A DNA stretch of 10,267 nt from Pelagophyceae sp. CCMP2097 (lineage: Eukaryota > Sar > Pelagophyceae), in contig MU657330.1 of the NCBI GenBank assembly GCA_026770575.1, positions 50,310 to 60,576 on the forward strand, in the 5' to 3' direction. Position 1 is the first letter of the stretch; each line of letters opens with the position of its first letter. The notes under the pieces are model-generated. The model was given only the letters and a program-made list of their open reading frames with translations. It was not told the DNA's origin and did not search any database. Shown in pieces: positions 1 through 7,070 of this stretch. Position numbers and translations under genes: made by a program.

Positions 1-705
1 CAGCTCAAAGTGACACCCTATCGGATTCATATCCTATCGTATCCATCGGACAAGATCAAACTCATATCCTATCGAACTGATCTGCATATTTTGGAGACGA
101 CGACGTTGTCTTATGGAGGGGTCAAGGATATCAGTCAGTTCTCGTCGGAATGAGGCGCTGAATGGCCCTATCGACGTGCCTTGGTCCCGCAGGGCCGGCC
201 TTAACTTTGTTTTGCGTTGTGGCTATCCCTTGGGCAGCAGCGACGTGGCATCGGAAGGCGCGTGAGGAGCATGCGTTCGGGCCCTTGCGGGACCCGCCAC
301 GCGCCGACAACCGGCGGGAACTGCGCGCAGGCGCCCGCAATCAATCCGGGAGCGCCCGGAACCGGCCGCGACAGCGCATCGCGGGTGGGTACGAACTCGA
401 ACACAAGTACCCAAAACGCCGATTCCGCTAGAGTCGACGCACCATGCGGAAAATCGACGGGCGTCTGCGCATGGGCTTGTTGACTGTGCACCATCGATCC
501 CGGGACGGGAGTCGGCTGGGGTGCCTCGGGGTTGCCATCGGGCCAAAGTAGTACCTAGGTACTACTTTGATTTGGCTCGCGAGTTTGAGAGTTGTACGTG
601 GTCCCGTTGAACGGAGAGATCACTGCAAGCTCTATATATCAACGGGCTTTTAACGGGGTTTTATTTGATAGGGTATCACTTTCGATAGGGTATCACTTTG
701 AGCTG
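1..705. mobile_element. Non-autonomous DNA transposon-like element with CAGCT terminal inverted repeats
   Basis: Bases 1-23 (CAGCTCAAAGTGACACCCTA...) match the reverse complement of 683-705 at 22 of 23 positions, so the segment has inverted termini. The right end also holds a 17-bp-period direct repeat: GATAGGGTATCACTTT at 667-682 and again at 684-699. The left end repeats TCATATCCTATCG at 27-39 and 62-74. Such subterminal copies are typical of transposase-binding regions. The interior (about 130-545) is GC-rich and contrasts with the AT-rich ends. It has short ORFs on both strands, but none resembles a transposase, so I call the element non-autonomous. The left flank lies outside the window, so a target-site duplication cannot be checked. 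The superfamily is unassigned; a hAT-like CAG end is only a loose resemblance. Confidence 0.65.
544..569. repeat. 26-bp perfect palindrome centred on CCTAGG
   Basis: The 13 bases CAAAGTAGTACCT at 544-556 are followed directly, with no spacer, by their exact reverse complement up to 569. The centre is CCTAGG. It lies inside the CAGCT element, at the edge of the GC-rich interior. It could extrude a cruciform or bind a dimeric protein; no function is shown. Confidence 0.9.
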
Positions 706-728
706 AAGCTCTCTAATCCTTCAATCAA

Positions 729-791
729 AGGACCCGAAGGGCCCTTGCCGTAAACTGACGTTGATTAAACGGCAAGGACCCTACGGGTCCT
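729..791. repeat. Strong hairpin: 23-bp arms with 17-nt loop
   Basis: The arm at 729-751 (starts AGGACCCGAAGGGCCC) pairs with 769-791 (ends ACGGGTCCT) at 21 of 23 positions. The loop is 17 nt. It lies between two transposon-like elements and 24 bp after the end of the first. It could be a structured transcript end or a remnant of a small inverted-repeat element. No coding frame goes with it. Confidence 0.8.
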
Positions 792-845
792 CAAAAATCG
801 CCTTTAAGCAGCTGGCATCTTTTGTGTCTTAAAAGTTAAAATTTA

Positions 846-1035
846 GGAAGTTCCACCCCCAATTAGAATAATCCCCAATTAGAATCGTTTCTGACCAATC
901 AGGGAGCTTGGAAATATAATATGTTCAGAAAAGGGGAATCCCGTTGCTCCGATAGAGCAGAATATGTTCAGAATAAGTTTGATTCTAATTGGGGGATCTC
1001 CGGGAAAGCCGATTCTAATTGGGGGTGGAACTTCC
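846..1035. mobile_element. MITE with 24-bp perfect TIRs and TA target duplication
   Basis: The termini 846-869 (GGAAGTTCCACCCCCAATTA...) and 1012-1035 are exact inverted copies. The element is flanked by TA at 844-845 and 1036-1037, as expected for Tc1/mariner-type insertion. Each end has a second inner copy of the motif: CCCCAATTAGAATC at 873-886, inverted at 981-994. A direct repeat AATATGTTCAGAA occurs at 918-930 and 961-973. At 190 bp with no ORF it is a MITE. It shares end sequence and two-copy subterminal design with the element at 4207-4365. Tc1/mariner kinship is inferred from the TA only. Confidence 0.85.
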
Positions 1036-1039
1036 TAGA

Positions 1040-1779
1040 TAACTTTCGATTTTTGCGCTTAAATCTGAGTTTAAAACCCAGCTCACTTAAAATTTAGATA
1101 ACTTTCAGCTTTAGCCCGCTGTTCAATCGTGTGCGGGACGACCCAACCGAGGACATTACACAAAAAGTTTGTGAATAGGCGCACTACCGCGCCGATGAAT
1201 AACCTAAGCCGAGAGACCGCCCAGGTGATGGGACGACCACAACCCACGTTTCAGCGAAGGATTGAAGGCGCAGAGTCCGTCCTTGGGTCATGGCCGATGT
1301 GCCCACCGCGCATCCCCTCGGATTGGCGGGCCCAACGAGCCAAACCGCGGCGATTTCCATTTCGGTACCAGCGAGCGTTCCCAGACGTCCAAAAGCCTCT
1401 GACCCCATATCTTTATGACAGGAGAGGCCTCGGAGATGTCTGCGAGCGCCTGCCACGCTGGACGGCCGATTGCGACCGCGCGCGAGACACTATAACCCCC
1501 AAAGGCCGTTTTTGAGCCGTTTTTGCTAACTTTTCTCACCGTGTGACAGGTCGCAAAATTCGCCGGAGATCGCGCGAGCGCGTTCCTTGGGTCGAATATA
1601 GTCGATTTACCTGATGGCCTGTGTTTGGCGACCATCGTCGCGCCCTTTCTAAAAGCAACACCCCCTTCTTTGCAAAGGAGCTTTCGAACGCAAGAGCGCG
1701 GCAAGAGCTCGAGCCCGGAGGCGCCCGGCTGCCCGGCCCGTTGCGTTTAAAACTTGCTATGGAAGGGTCGACGGCGCCT
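1040..1779. other. Intergenic stretch without a defensible gene
   Basis: The first about 85 bases are AT-rich and repeat TAGATAACTTTC at 1036-1047 and 1096-1107. From about 1129 to 1704 GC content rises and both strands stay open: a 128-residue plus frame (1129-1515) and a 138-residue minus frame (1288-1704). Neither has a recognisable domain, signal peptide or membrane segment. The minus frame has a more protein-like composition (stretches such as FGGYSVSRAVAIGRPAWQAL), so a decayed gene is possible. Two overlapping open frames in GC-rich DNA are expected by chance, and I give neither a function. Confidence 0.4.
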
Positions 1780-3646
1780 TTAGGGAAAGGACGTGTCGTA
1801 CGAGCTAAAGCCGAGGATTTTGTAGTTGCTGCTGCCTTGGAGGATGCCGGCCATGGTGGAGAAGATGAACCCCTTGTAGAAGATAGTGTAGAGCACGTAG
1901 AGCAGGGCGGCGTCGGCGAGGCCGAACGCGGCGGTGAGCCTCAGCGACCGCGTCACGGTGTGCGACGCGGCGTTGACGATGATGATGAGAGCGAGGAAGG
2001 TGATGGTGCAGCTCGCGCGGTGCACGATGCGGATGCGGTCGCCCGCGTCGCCGGGGTACGTCGCCTGGACCTGGTCGTCGGCGATGATGATCTCGCCGCT
2101 CGACGTCCGGTTCTGCAGCTTGGCGGCCGAGGCGAACATGAGCAGCGAGATGGCGCCGACGCCGAAATGCTCCGAGAAGGCGACGAAGGCGAGCGTCGCA
2201 TCCGAGGCGCCGCTGACAGAGTCCGAGACGGCGCCGAAGACCCGTAGCGCCTTTTGCTCAATCACGTCCGCGAAATACCGCTTCCGGCCGTGGGCGCGGA
2301 CGCAGCCGAACATCGTGTTGTCCACGTCCCACTTGATCATCTTGTCGAGGTCGGCGAGGAAGAGGATGGCCGTCGCGTTCAGCAAGAGGTTAAGCCTAGC
2401 GCAACGACCGTATCTCCCCTCGTCCCGGATGCCGCTGGAATCCTCCGCCCTTGCCGTGACGGTTTGGGGTTTACAACCAGAATCCCCGACGCTGGGGCTC
2501 ACGGTCCGTCGGAGAAGCCGATGATCTGCTGCGTCGTGATGACGGAGATGCCCAGGAAGAGCACGCGCGCCTCGATGAGCATGCACGCGAGGCCGAAGCG
2601 CGGCCATTCGCGCGCCGGCGGGCCCAGCGCCAGCTCCGCGCGCAGCAGCGTCATCGACAGCGCGCACGCCTGCACCTTCTCCTGCCTGCGGGTCCGCCAT
2701 CTCGGACCGGGCGCTCCGCGGCGCCCCCCCCTGCGCCGGACCATGCCCCGGGGGAGAGCCGGCCGACGCACAGGCTGAGGCCGACGAGCACGACGCAGAG
2801 GAAGAGCGGGATGAAGATGATTGCCGGGAGGCCGAAGATGCGGAAGTCCTTCGCCCCCTCGTGGCGGAGCATGCCGACCTACGGCACGGCCGCGCGTCTC
2901 TCGTCGAGGCACGGCCCTGAGCGGCGCCAGACCGCAGCGGCGGCGCTGCAGATCCCCGCGTGGCGCAGGCTCACGTAGTTCGCCGGGTAGGGGATGCCGC
3001 CGGGGTAGGCGTCGTCGATGTCGGGGTCGTGGCCGAAGATGTAGAGGAACCACTGCTCGCTCCAGATGGCGTTGAGCCCGCCAAGCGATAGGACGAGCAT
3101 GGCCCAGGCGAGGCAGTAATGGCACGCAGTCTCGAAATACCTTGCGTCGGCAAAGATGACGCGGTACCCGACGCGCCCGTAGTACGAGGAGAACATCGCC
3201 TCGCGCAGCTTGTTCAGGATGACCGCGTGCGCACGCGGCGCGCCGCCGCCATAGTCGGAGTCGCCGAGGGATGGCCGCGGCGACGGTGCCCGCGCGTCCT
3301 TCGTCTGCGCGCGCGCGGCGTCGTCGCGGTCCGCGTCGTAGGCCGCGTCGGCGGTGGCGTAGGTCAGTTCGGCGTCGAGCCAACGATGAAGTCGGCCTCG
3401 GACTGCTTCAAGCCGAGGTTTGTCGTCGTCGGCGGCGGCGGCAGCGGCGGCCGTCTGCGCCAGCTTCCGCTTCCGTCGGCGCTGCTCGGCGAGGCGCCGC
3501 GGGTCCGCGGTCGCCGCCGCCGCGGGCGGGCCGTCGGCCAGGCTCCGGCGCGGCGCGGCCGCGGCCAGCCAGGCGCCGCAGGCGTCGCAGGCGCCGGCGC
3601 AGGCGCCGCCGTCACGGTCTCGCGACCTCGCCCAGAGACCGAACAT
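1780..3646 (-). CDS. Multi-pass membrane protein of unknown function, four exons
   Basis: My model joins exons 3646-2933, 2878-2742, 2685-2503 and 2395-1780 into a 1650-nt frame (549 residues). Introns of 54, 56 and 107 nt are all GT-AG and phase-consistent. The third is strongest: its donor is GTGAGC, and the join restores FSDGP|LNLLLNATA. The first removes an in-frame TAG at 2881-2879. The start is ATG at 3646; another in-frame ATG at 3859 would add an N-terminus that looks non-coding. Residues 1-140 are Ala/Arg-rich and low complexity, with a cluster of Cys at about 16-23. About seven hydrophobic segments follow, near 173-193, 252-276, 314-340, 346-360, 409-437, 471-490 and 499-523. The charged motif FLADLDKMIKWDVD (357-370) follows one of them. 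I do not recognise the family; a channel or transporter is only a guess. The 3' half is well supported, the first two introns less so. Confidence 0.75.
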
Positions 3647-4204
3647 GGCCCGCGAGCGCCGCGCGCTGAGGCCGGCGGCACACGACGAGGCGCGCGAGCG
3701 CAACCTGTACTGTTCCTGAGGAACTTCCGGAAACACTGTCGAATTTGCACAACAGAAATCGCCGAAGATAACTTTATTTAGCGCGTGCGCTCTTGCCGCT
3801 CCCTCCAGTCGTATAAGTTGGCGCCTCGGAGACCAGCGCGCGAAGAAGCAACGTCTCAAACCGCGAAATTTTAGTAGCCTACTTTGGAGGCAAGGAATTG
3901 CCGGCCAATTTGGGCATAACGTTCGGGCACAGTGCCCCTAACGTCTGTCTCAATTGGCCGGGAACTCATTGGCGCCTTCATCGACTTTTGATTTGGGCCC
4001 TAAGGTTTAGACTTGATTAACTACTAATTAAGAAGCTTTCGCAGAGTCTCGCCAAAATAAAACAGTTGACGAAAAAGCCAAACAAGCGCGCCCAGGGCGT
4101 CTCGCGGGAGTGGCCGGCGCAGCGCCAACCGCCTTCACGAGCCAAAAATAGTTAATAGATTTCCGGTGATAATCTAATTCGACAGTGAAACTGAACACAA
4201 ACAC
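3647..4204. other. Intergenic flank upstream of the membrane-protein gene
   Basis: This stretch turns AT-rich away from the gene start. On the minus strand the sequence CTAAATAAAG lies about 135 bp upstream of the chosen ATG and could be TATA-like, but the match is weak. No ORF with protein-like composition is seen. It holds one imperfect inverted repeat, listed separately. From 3971 to 4204 I see nothing beyond AT-rich sequence. Confidence 0.5.
3890..3971. repeat. Imperfect inverted repeat of about 80 bp
   Basis: CAAGGAATTGCCGGCCAATT matches the reverse complement of the stretch ending at 3971 at 17 of 20 positions. The innermost CCGGCCAATT (3901-3910) pairs exactly with 3952-3961. The centre folds again as GGGCAC-A-GTGCCC around 3925-3937. 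It may be a very short MITE remnant or a structured site. No clear target duplication is visible. Confidence 0.6.
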
Positions 4205-4206
4205 TA

Positions 4207-4365
4207 GGAAGTGCCTGCCCCTATTTGATTCTGGGCCAATTTGATTCAGGTTTGGCCAATCAGGGGTCTTATAATGTGAATTTAACCAATCACGGCCCCT
4301 CCAAAAAGGAGAATCAAATTGGGAAATCCCCAAAGAAGGCGAATCAAATAGGGGCAGGCACTTCC
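4207..4365. mobile_element. Second MITE, related to 846-1035, with 25-bp perfect TIRs
   Basis: Termini 4207-4231 (GGAAGTGCCTGCCCCTATTT...) and 4341-4365 are exact inverted copies, flanked by TA at 4205-4206 and 4366-4367. An inner copy CCAATTTGATTC (4236-4247) is inverted at 4311-4322. The ends fit a common pattern with the first MITE: GGAAGT, then a CCCC tract, then an ATT-GA-T core. Both also carry a CCAATCAGGG-type stretch inside. The element is 159 bp with no coding content. Perfect TIRs suggest a fairly recent insertion. Confidence 0.87.
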
Positions 4366-4768
4366 TAGACGACAGCTTCACTTTTTTCAAGCTACTTTCA
4401 AGCTGACCTCGCACTTTGCATAACGTCGCCTAAAACGCTTTAACGAGCAAGAACCAAGCCGACTGTGCTATGCGCATCTCCTGCTGACGCCGATGCGCCC
4501 AGCGCGCTCAGATCCTTCAGACTCGATGATGGAATTAGACAAGTTCACTTTTTTCAAGCTACTTTTCAAGCTACTTTTTCAACATATCTTTTGTCGCTTC
4601 AACGTGAGCGCGAAGCGGCGTCAAGGGCGCCTTCCCTCGGCCACCCAGGTGAGATGGCGCGCGGGACGAGGCACGTCGGCCCCGCGACCGGCCCGCGCCT
4701 CGACGGAGGCGCGGGCACCATCGGCGCCGCCCCGCCCGCCAGAGGCCGCGCCCCGCCCCCTCCGCGCG

Positions 4769-4818
4769 GCGCGCCCGCGCCGCGCGCCCGCGCCGCGCCC
4801 GCGCCGCGCGCCCGCGCA
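4769..4818. repeat. 13-bp GC-only tandem repeat, about four copies
   Basis: The unit GCGCGCCCGCGCC is repeated at 4769-4781 and 4782-4794. A copy shortened by 2 bp (4795-4805) and a final variant copy (4806-4818) follow. It sits in the core of the CAGCTTCAC element. Confidence 0.85.
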
Positions 4819-4865
4819 GGGTTAACGCTCATCTAACGTTCGCTCAACGCTCATCCAACGAACTC

Positions 4866-4903
4866 TTTCCGCGCTTTAAAAGCATTTCCGCGCTTTAAAA
4901 GCA
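4866..4903. repeat. 19-bp tandem duplication
   Basis: TTTCCGCGCTTTAAAAGCA occurs at 4866-4884 and again, identical, at 4885-4903. It lies at the switch from the GC-rich core to the AT-rich right arm of the element. Confidence 0.9.
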
Positions 4904-4930
4904 ACCTGAAAGCTGCTTGAAAGTACTACT

Positions 4931-4973
4931 AGCTTGAATTCAAGCTGAGCTTGAAAGTTAGCAACTTTCAAGC
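4931..4973. repeat. Palindrome plus tight hairpin in the right arm of the element
   Basis: AGCTTGAATTCAAGCT (4931-4946) is a perfect 16-bp palindrome. Next, GCTTGAAAGTT (4949-4959) pairs exactly with AACTTTCAAGC (4963-4973) across a 3-nt loop. These use the same word that is repeated throughout the element ends. Confidence 0.85.
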
Positions 4974-5048
4974 AACTTTTCACGCAAATGCAGACTTTGA
5001 AAGCAACTTGAAAGTTGCTTGAAAGTTGCTTGAAAAAAGTGAAGCTGT

Positions 5049-5639
5049 TTACGTACTTTCGAAATTCTTTCGAGCATTTCCTATCAAAGCAAATTTTGCG
5101 ACGAGGGGGGTAGTCAAGTGATAGTCAGAGGGAGGTCGACCAGCCCCTTAAAGCCCCTGAAAGGAAGAGAGCCAAAGGGAGAGAAAGTCGATGCTCCGCT
5201 GCTCCGGTACGACCCAAAGCTGGGCCTGTGGCGACGCCAGCTGCCGCAGCAACACAGGAACCGCCGTTGGCGATGTGGGCCCGGGCTCCTAGGGTCTCCA
5301 CGTCCTCGACAATGTCTGTCGCCCCGTCATAAGGTCCGGTATAATTTCAGGGCCGTTCGATCCGACCCGACCCGCCCCAGCTTCCCTGGCCCCCGCCGCG
5401 CCCCCTCCCAGGCCGACCCAGGTCCGAGTCGCAGTTGCGTTCGACGTCAGTATAGACGCCCCCCGGAGCTCCACTTCGTTTCTTACGTCCAGCCTTACGC
5501 TGCGTCGCGTCCGCCGGCATCTCGGTCTTCACAGCGTCGTGGTGCTGCACCTTCTGCTGCTGCTTTTTGCTGCTTGCTGCTGCTACGGCGGAAAGTTCTG
5601 AAAGGCGCGACACACCGCCGCACGCCGCCTCACCCGCAG
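5049..5639. other. No confident gene; interrupted CTG repeat
   Basis: A plus-strand frame is open from 5118 to 5774, but its product is low complexity and its 3' part is antisense to the duplicated fragment. I therefore do not call it. Around 5553-5585 there is an interrupted CTG/CTT trinucleotide run, which on the minus strand would read as Lys/Gln-rich residues. No hairpin or transposon end is evident. Confidence 0.45.
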
Positions 5640-5810
5640 TCATGCGGTGTCGTCCTCGGGGATCGGGTGCGCGAGCTTCGTCGCATGCTTGAGCGCCTGC
5701 AGCCGGTGCCAATCCGCGACCAGGTCCGCGTCCAACCGAAACTTCTTCACCGTGTCCACGCGGAGTTTTTGTAGGAAGACGCACTTGCCGAAGTTGCGGA
5801 CGCGACTCAT
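5640..5810 (-). CDS. Short ORF (56 codons), first copy of a duplicated coding-like fragment
   Basis: ATG at 5810-5808 opens a frame ending in TGA at 5642-5640. The product begins MSRVRNFGKCVFLQKLRV and ends HPIPEDDTA. Its composition is protein-like and unlike the Arg/Ala noise of the surrounding frames. Residues 1-37 recur in the second copy at 6030-6145, where the ATG is replaced by ACG. It is unclear whether this is a tiny gene, an exon of a larger one or a broken remnant; a family is not recognised. The frame upstream of the ATG does not look coding. Confidence 0.35.
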   Translation of the reverse strand: MSRVRNFGKCVFLQKLRVDTVKKFRLDADLVADWHRLQALKHATKLAHPIPEDDTA

Positions 5811-5815
5811 GTGCT
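5700..5815. repeat. 116-bp direct repeat, copy 1
   Basis: This block matches 6030-6145 at 106 of 116 positions with no indels. The copies are exactly 330 bp apart. Five of the ten differences cluster within one 7-bp stretch (5766-5772). Homology breaks sharply at both ends. Confidence 0.9.
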
Positions 5816-5833
5816 AGTGGCTCCACTGCGAAC

Positions 5834-6028
5834 GCGATGCTCCCCGCCCCCGAGGCTTCCGAGTCTGAGAGTCCCGAGGAACTCTTCTTCCCCGAGCTTC
5901 CGAGTCTGAGAGCCCCGGGGAACTCTTGTTCCCCTAGGTTCCCAGGCGCTCGCAAACTCGCAGAAGAAAGGTTCCCAGCAGGCCGCAGCCGCGATGCTCC
6001 CCGCCCCCAAGGCTTCCGAGTCTGAGAG
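5834..6028. repeat. Nested repeats between the two 116-bp copies
   Basis: A 38-bp unit at 5834-5871 (starts GCGATGCTCCCCGCCCCC) recurs at 5991-6028 with one mismatch. Its last part (GCTTCCGAGTCTGAGAG) starts a 41-bp tandem pair at 5855-5895 and 5896-5936 (about 37 of 41 identical). Together with the 116-bp copies this shows local stepwise duplication. No protein-like frame covers it. Confidence 0.85.
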
Positions 6029-6029
6029 C

Positions 6030-6145
6030 CAGCCGGTGCCAATCCGCGACCAGGTCCGCGTCCAGCCCAAACCTCTTCACCGTGTCCACGCGGAGCGGTT
6101 TCAGGAAGGCGCACTTGCCGAAGTTGCGGACGCGACTCGTGTGCT
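6030..6145 (-). pseudogene. Second copy of the duplicated coding-like fragment
   Basis: In the same minus-strand phase as the first copy, this reads TSRVRNFGKCAFLKPLRV and onward to ADWHRL. After the block ends, the frame runs into the 38-bp repeat and loses resemblance to copy 1, which continues QALKHATKLAH. Upstream, the frame stays open to 6983 but becomes Arg/Pro-rich. I read it as a partial copy joined to unrelated sequence, though it could be an exon of an undetected minus-strand gene. Confidence 0.4.
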
Positions 6146-6212
6146 GTCTCATTCCAAGTGTAACACGGTTCCTCTTCGTCACGTCGCCCCGAGCGGCCTC
6201 GACCTCGCGCAG

Positions 6213-6970
6213 GCTCGTCGAGCTTCTACTCCTACGCGACCGTCCTCGAGTGCCTGCAGCGCATGGAGGCTGTGCCGCTCGCCGACGAACTCGTGCGCGG
6301 CGTCCGCCACGAGGGTGGGGCACCGGCACCGGCAAAGGGGCCGGCGTATCTGCGCGGCTCCGGTCGCTGTCGCTGGCTGCCGCGGCGTCTCCGACGTCGG
6401 CGCGCTCGCGCTGTCGCGGCGACGCTGCACCACATCGCGCTCGCGGGCACGACATGCTCCGCCGTCGGCATCTCCGCGATCCTCGAGCACTACTGCTCGC
6501 GCCTCGCCGCGCTGTGGCCGCGCGCCGGCGCCGAGCGCCGCCATGGCGTACGCGCTTGCGACGCGGGCGCGCACGCGGGCGCGCACACCGCGGGCCCGCG
6601 CCAAAGAGCGGCGCGCCCCGCCGACGACGACGCGGGCCGCCGACGACGACGCGGCTCGCTCCCACAGAGCGCTCGGACGGCGGCGGCGGCGGCGAGGCGT
6701 GGTCGGACGCGGCGACGCTGGACGACATTGTCGCGGACTCGCGGCGGCCACCGCCGCCGCCCGGCGCGGAAGTTACCGCGGCCGCGTTGCGGCGCACGCC
6801 GCTGGCGCCGCGGGTCTGCACGCTCGTCCTTGATTCGGACCACGCGCCGCGGTCGAGCGGCGACGGGCGCGCGCGCGCGGCCGGCGACGGCGCTTGCGCC
6901 GGCGGGCATTGACGGCCGAGGTCGGCCGGCGGGGCATGCATATGGCGCCCACGGCCTCCGTCGACCTTGA
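6213..6970 (+). CDS. Uncertain plus-strand ORF, protein-like in its first half
   Basis: The frame begins after a possible acceptor CGCAG at 6208-6212 and reads SSSFYSYATVLECLQRMEAV, with an internal ATG at 6263. Near 6405-6560 it again looks protein-like (LHHIALAGTTCSAVGISAIL). Between and after these, it is mostly Arg/Ala/Gly, as expected from GC-rich DNA in any frame. Another frame near 6690-6840 also has readable stretches, so introns or frame changes are possible. The first stretch faintly recalls helical repeat proteins (PPR/TPR style); this is a guess. No signal peptide is seen. The boundaries are unreliable. Confidence 0.25.
6563..6654. repeat. Two short tandem duplications
   Basis: GCGGGCGCGCAC is repeated directly at 6563-6574 and 6575-6586. 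CCGCCGACGACGACGCGG occurs at 6618-6635 and 6637-6654. Both are GC-rich slippage-type repeats inside the uncertain ORF. Confidence 0.85.
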
Positions 6971-7070
6971 CGAAAAGGTGCAAGTTCAGGTGACCAACTT
7001 TTTAACCATCTCAACGGATCCCAGGCTCAAAAGATTGGCAAAAATTCCACGGGACCACCGCGATTTGACG

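Larger units (their letters stand above)
4372..5048. mobile_element. Non-autonomous element with 31-bp TIRs (CAGCTTCACTTTTTTC...)
   Basis: Bases 4373-4403 match the reverse complement of 5017-5047 at 30 of 31 positions. One further matching base at each side gives 4372 and 5048. Many copies of GCTTGAAAGTT or its complement lie near both ends (about 4383-4403, 4546-4580 and 4908-5038). The interior at 4600-4820 is extremely GC-rich. It starts with CAGCT like the element at 1-705 and has the same plan: AT-rich repeat-laden ends and a GC-rich core. No transposase is encoded. I could not find a clean target-site duplication. The left end almost abuts the MITE at 4207-4365. Confidence 0.7.

Noticed and set aside
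2879..2881. Premature stop making the membrane-protein gene a pseudogene
   Set aside because: A phase-matched short GT-AG intron explains it, and the other introns also fit, so an intact gene is simpler.
1621..3781. Long plus-strand frames opposite the membrane-protein gene
   Set aside because: Low-complexity Arg/Gly/Asp-rich products antisense to protein-like, phase-consistent exons.
4028..4414. Minus-strand 128-codon frame
   Set aside because: It runs straight through the MITE at 4207-4365 and into the next element's terminus, so it is not a host gene.
4465..4836. Plus-strand frame inside the CAGCTTCAC element, possible cargo gene
   Set aside because: The product ends in Pro/Ala/Arg repeats from the 13-bp GC tandem array, and no transposase or other domain is seen.
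5157..5190. Strong polypyrimidine-CAG acceptor-like site on the minus strand
   Set aside because: No coding-like frame follows it, so it is probably chance.
5347..6114. 255-codon minus-strand frame
   Set aside because: It reads the repeats in another frame from the protein-like fragment and gives repetitive Gly/Arg/Leu sequence.
5834..6145. CRISPR-like or satellite array
   Set aside because: Repeat units differ in length (38, 41 and 116 bp), are nested and lack regular spacers.
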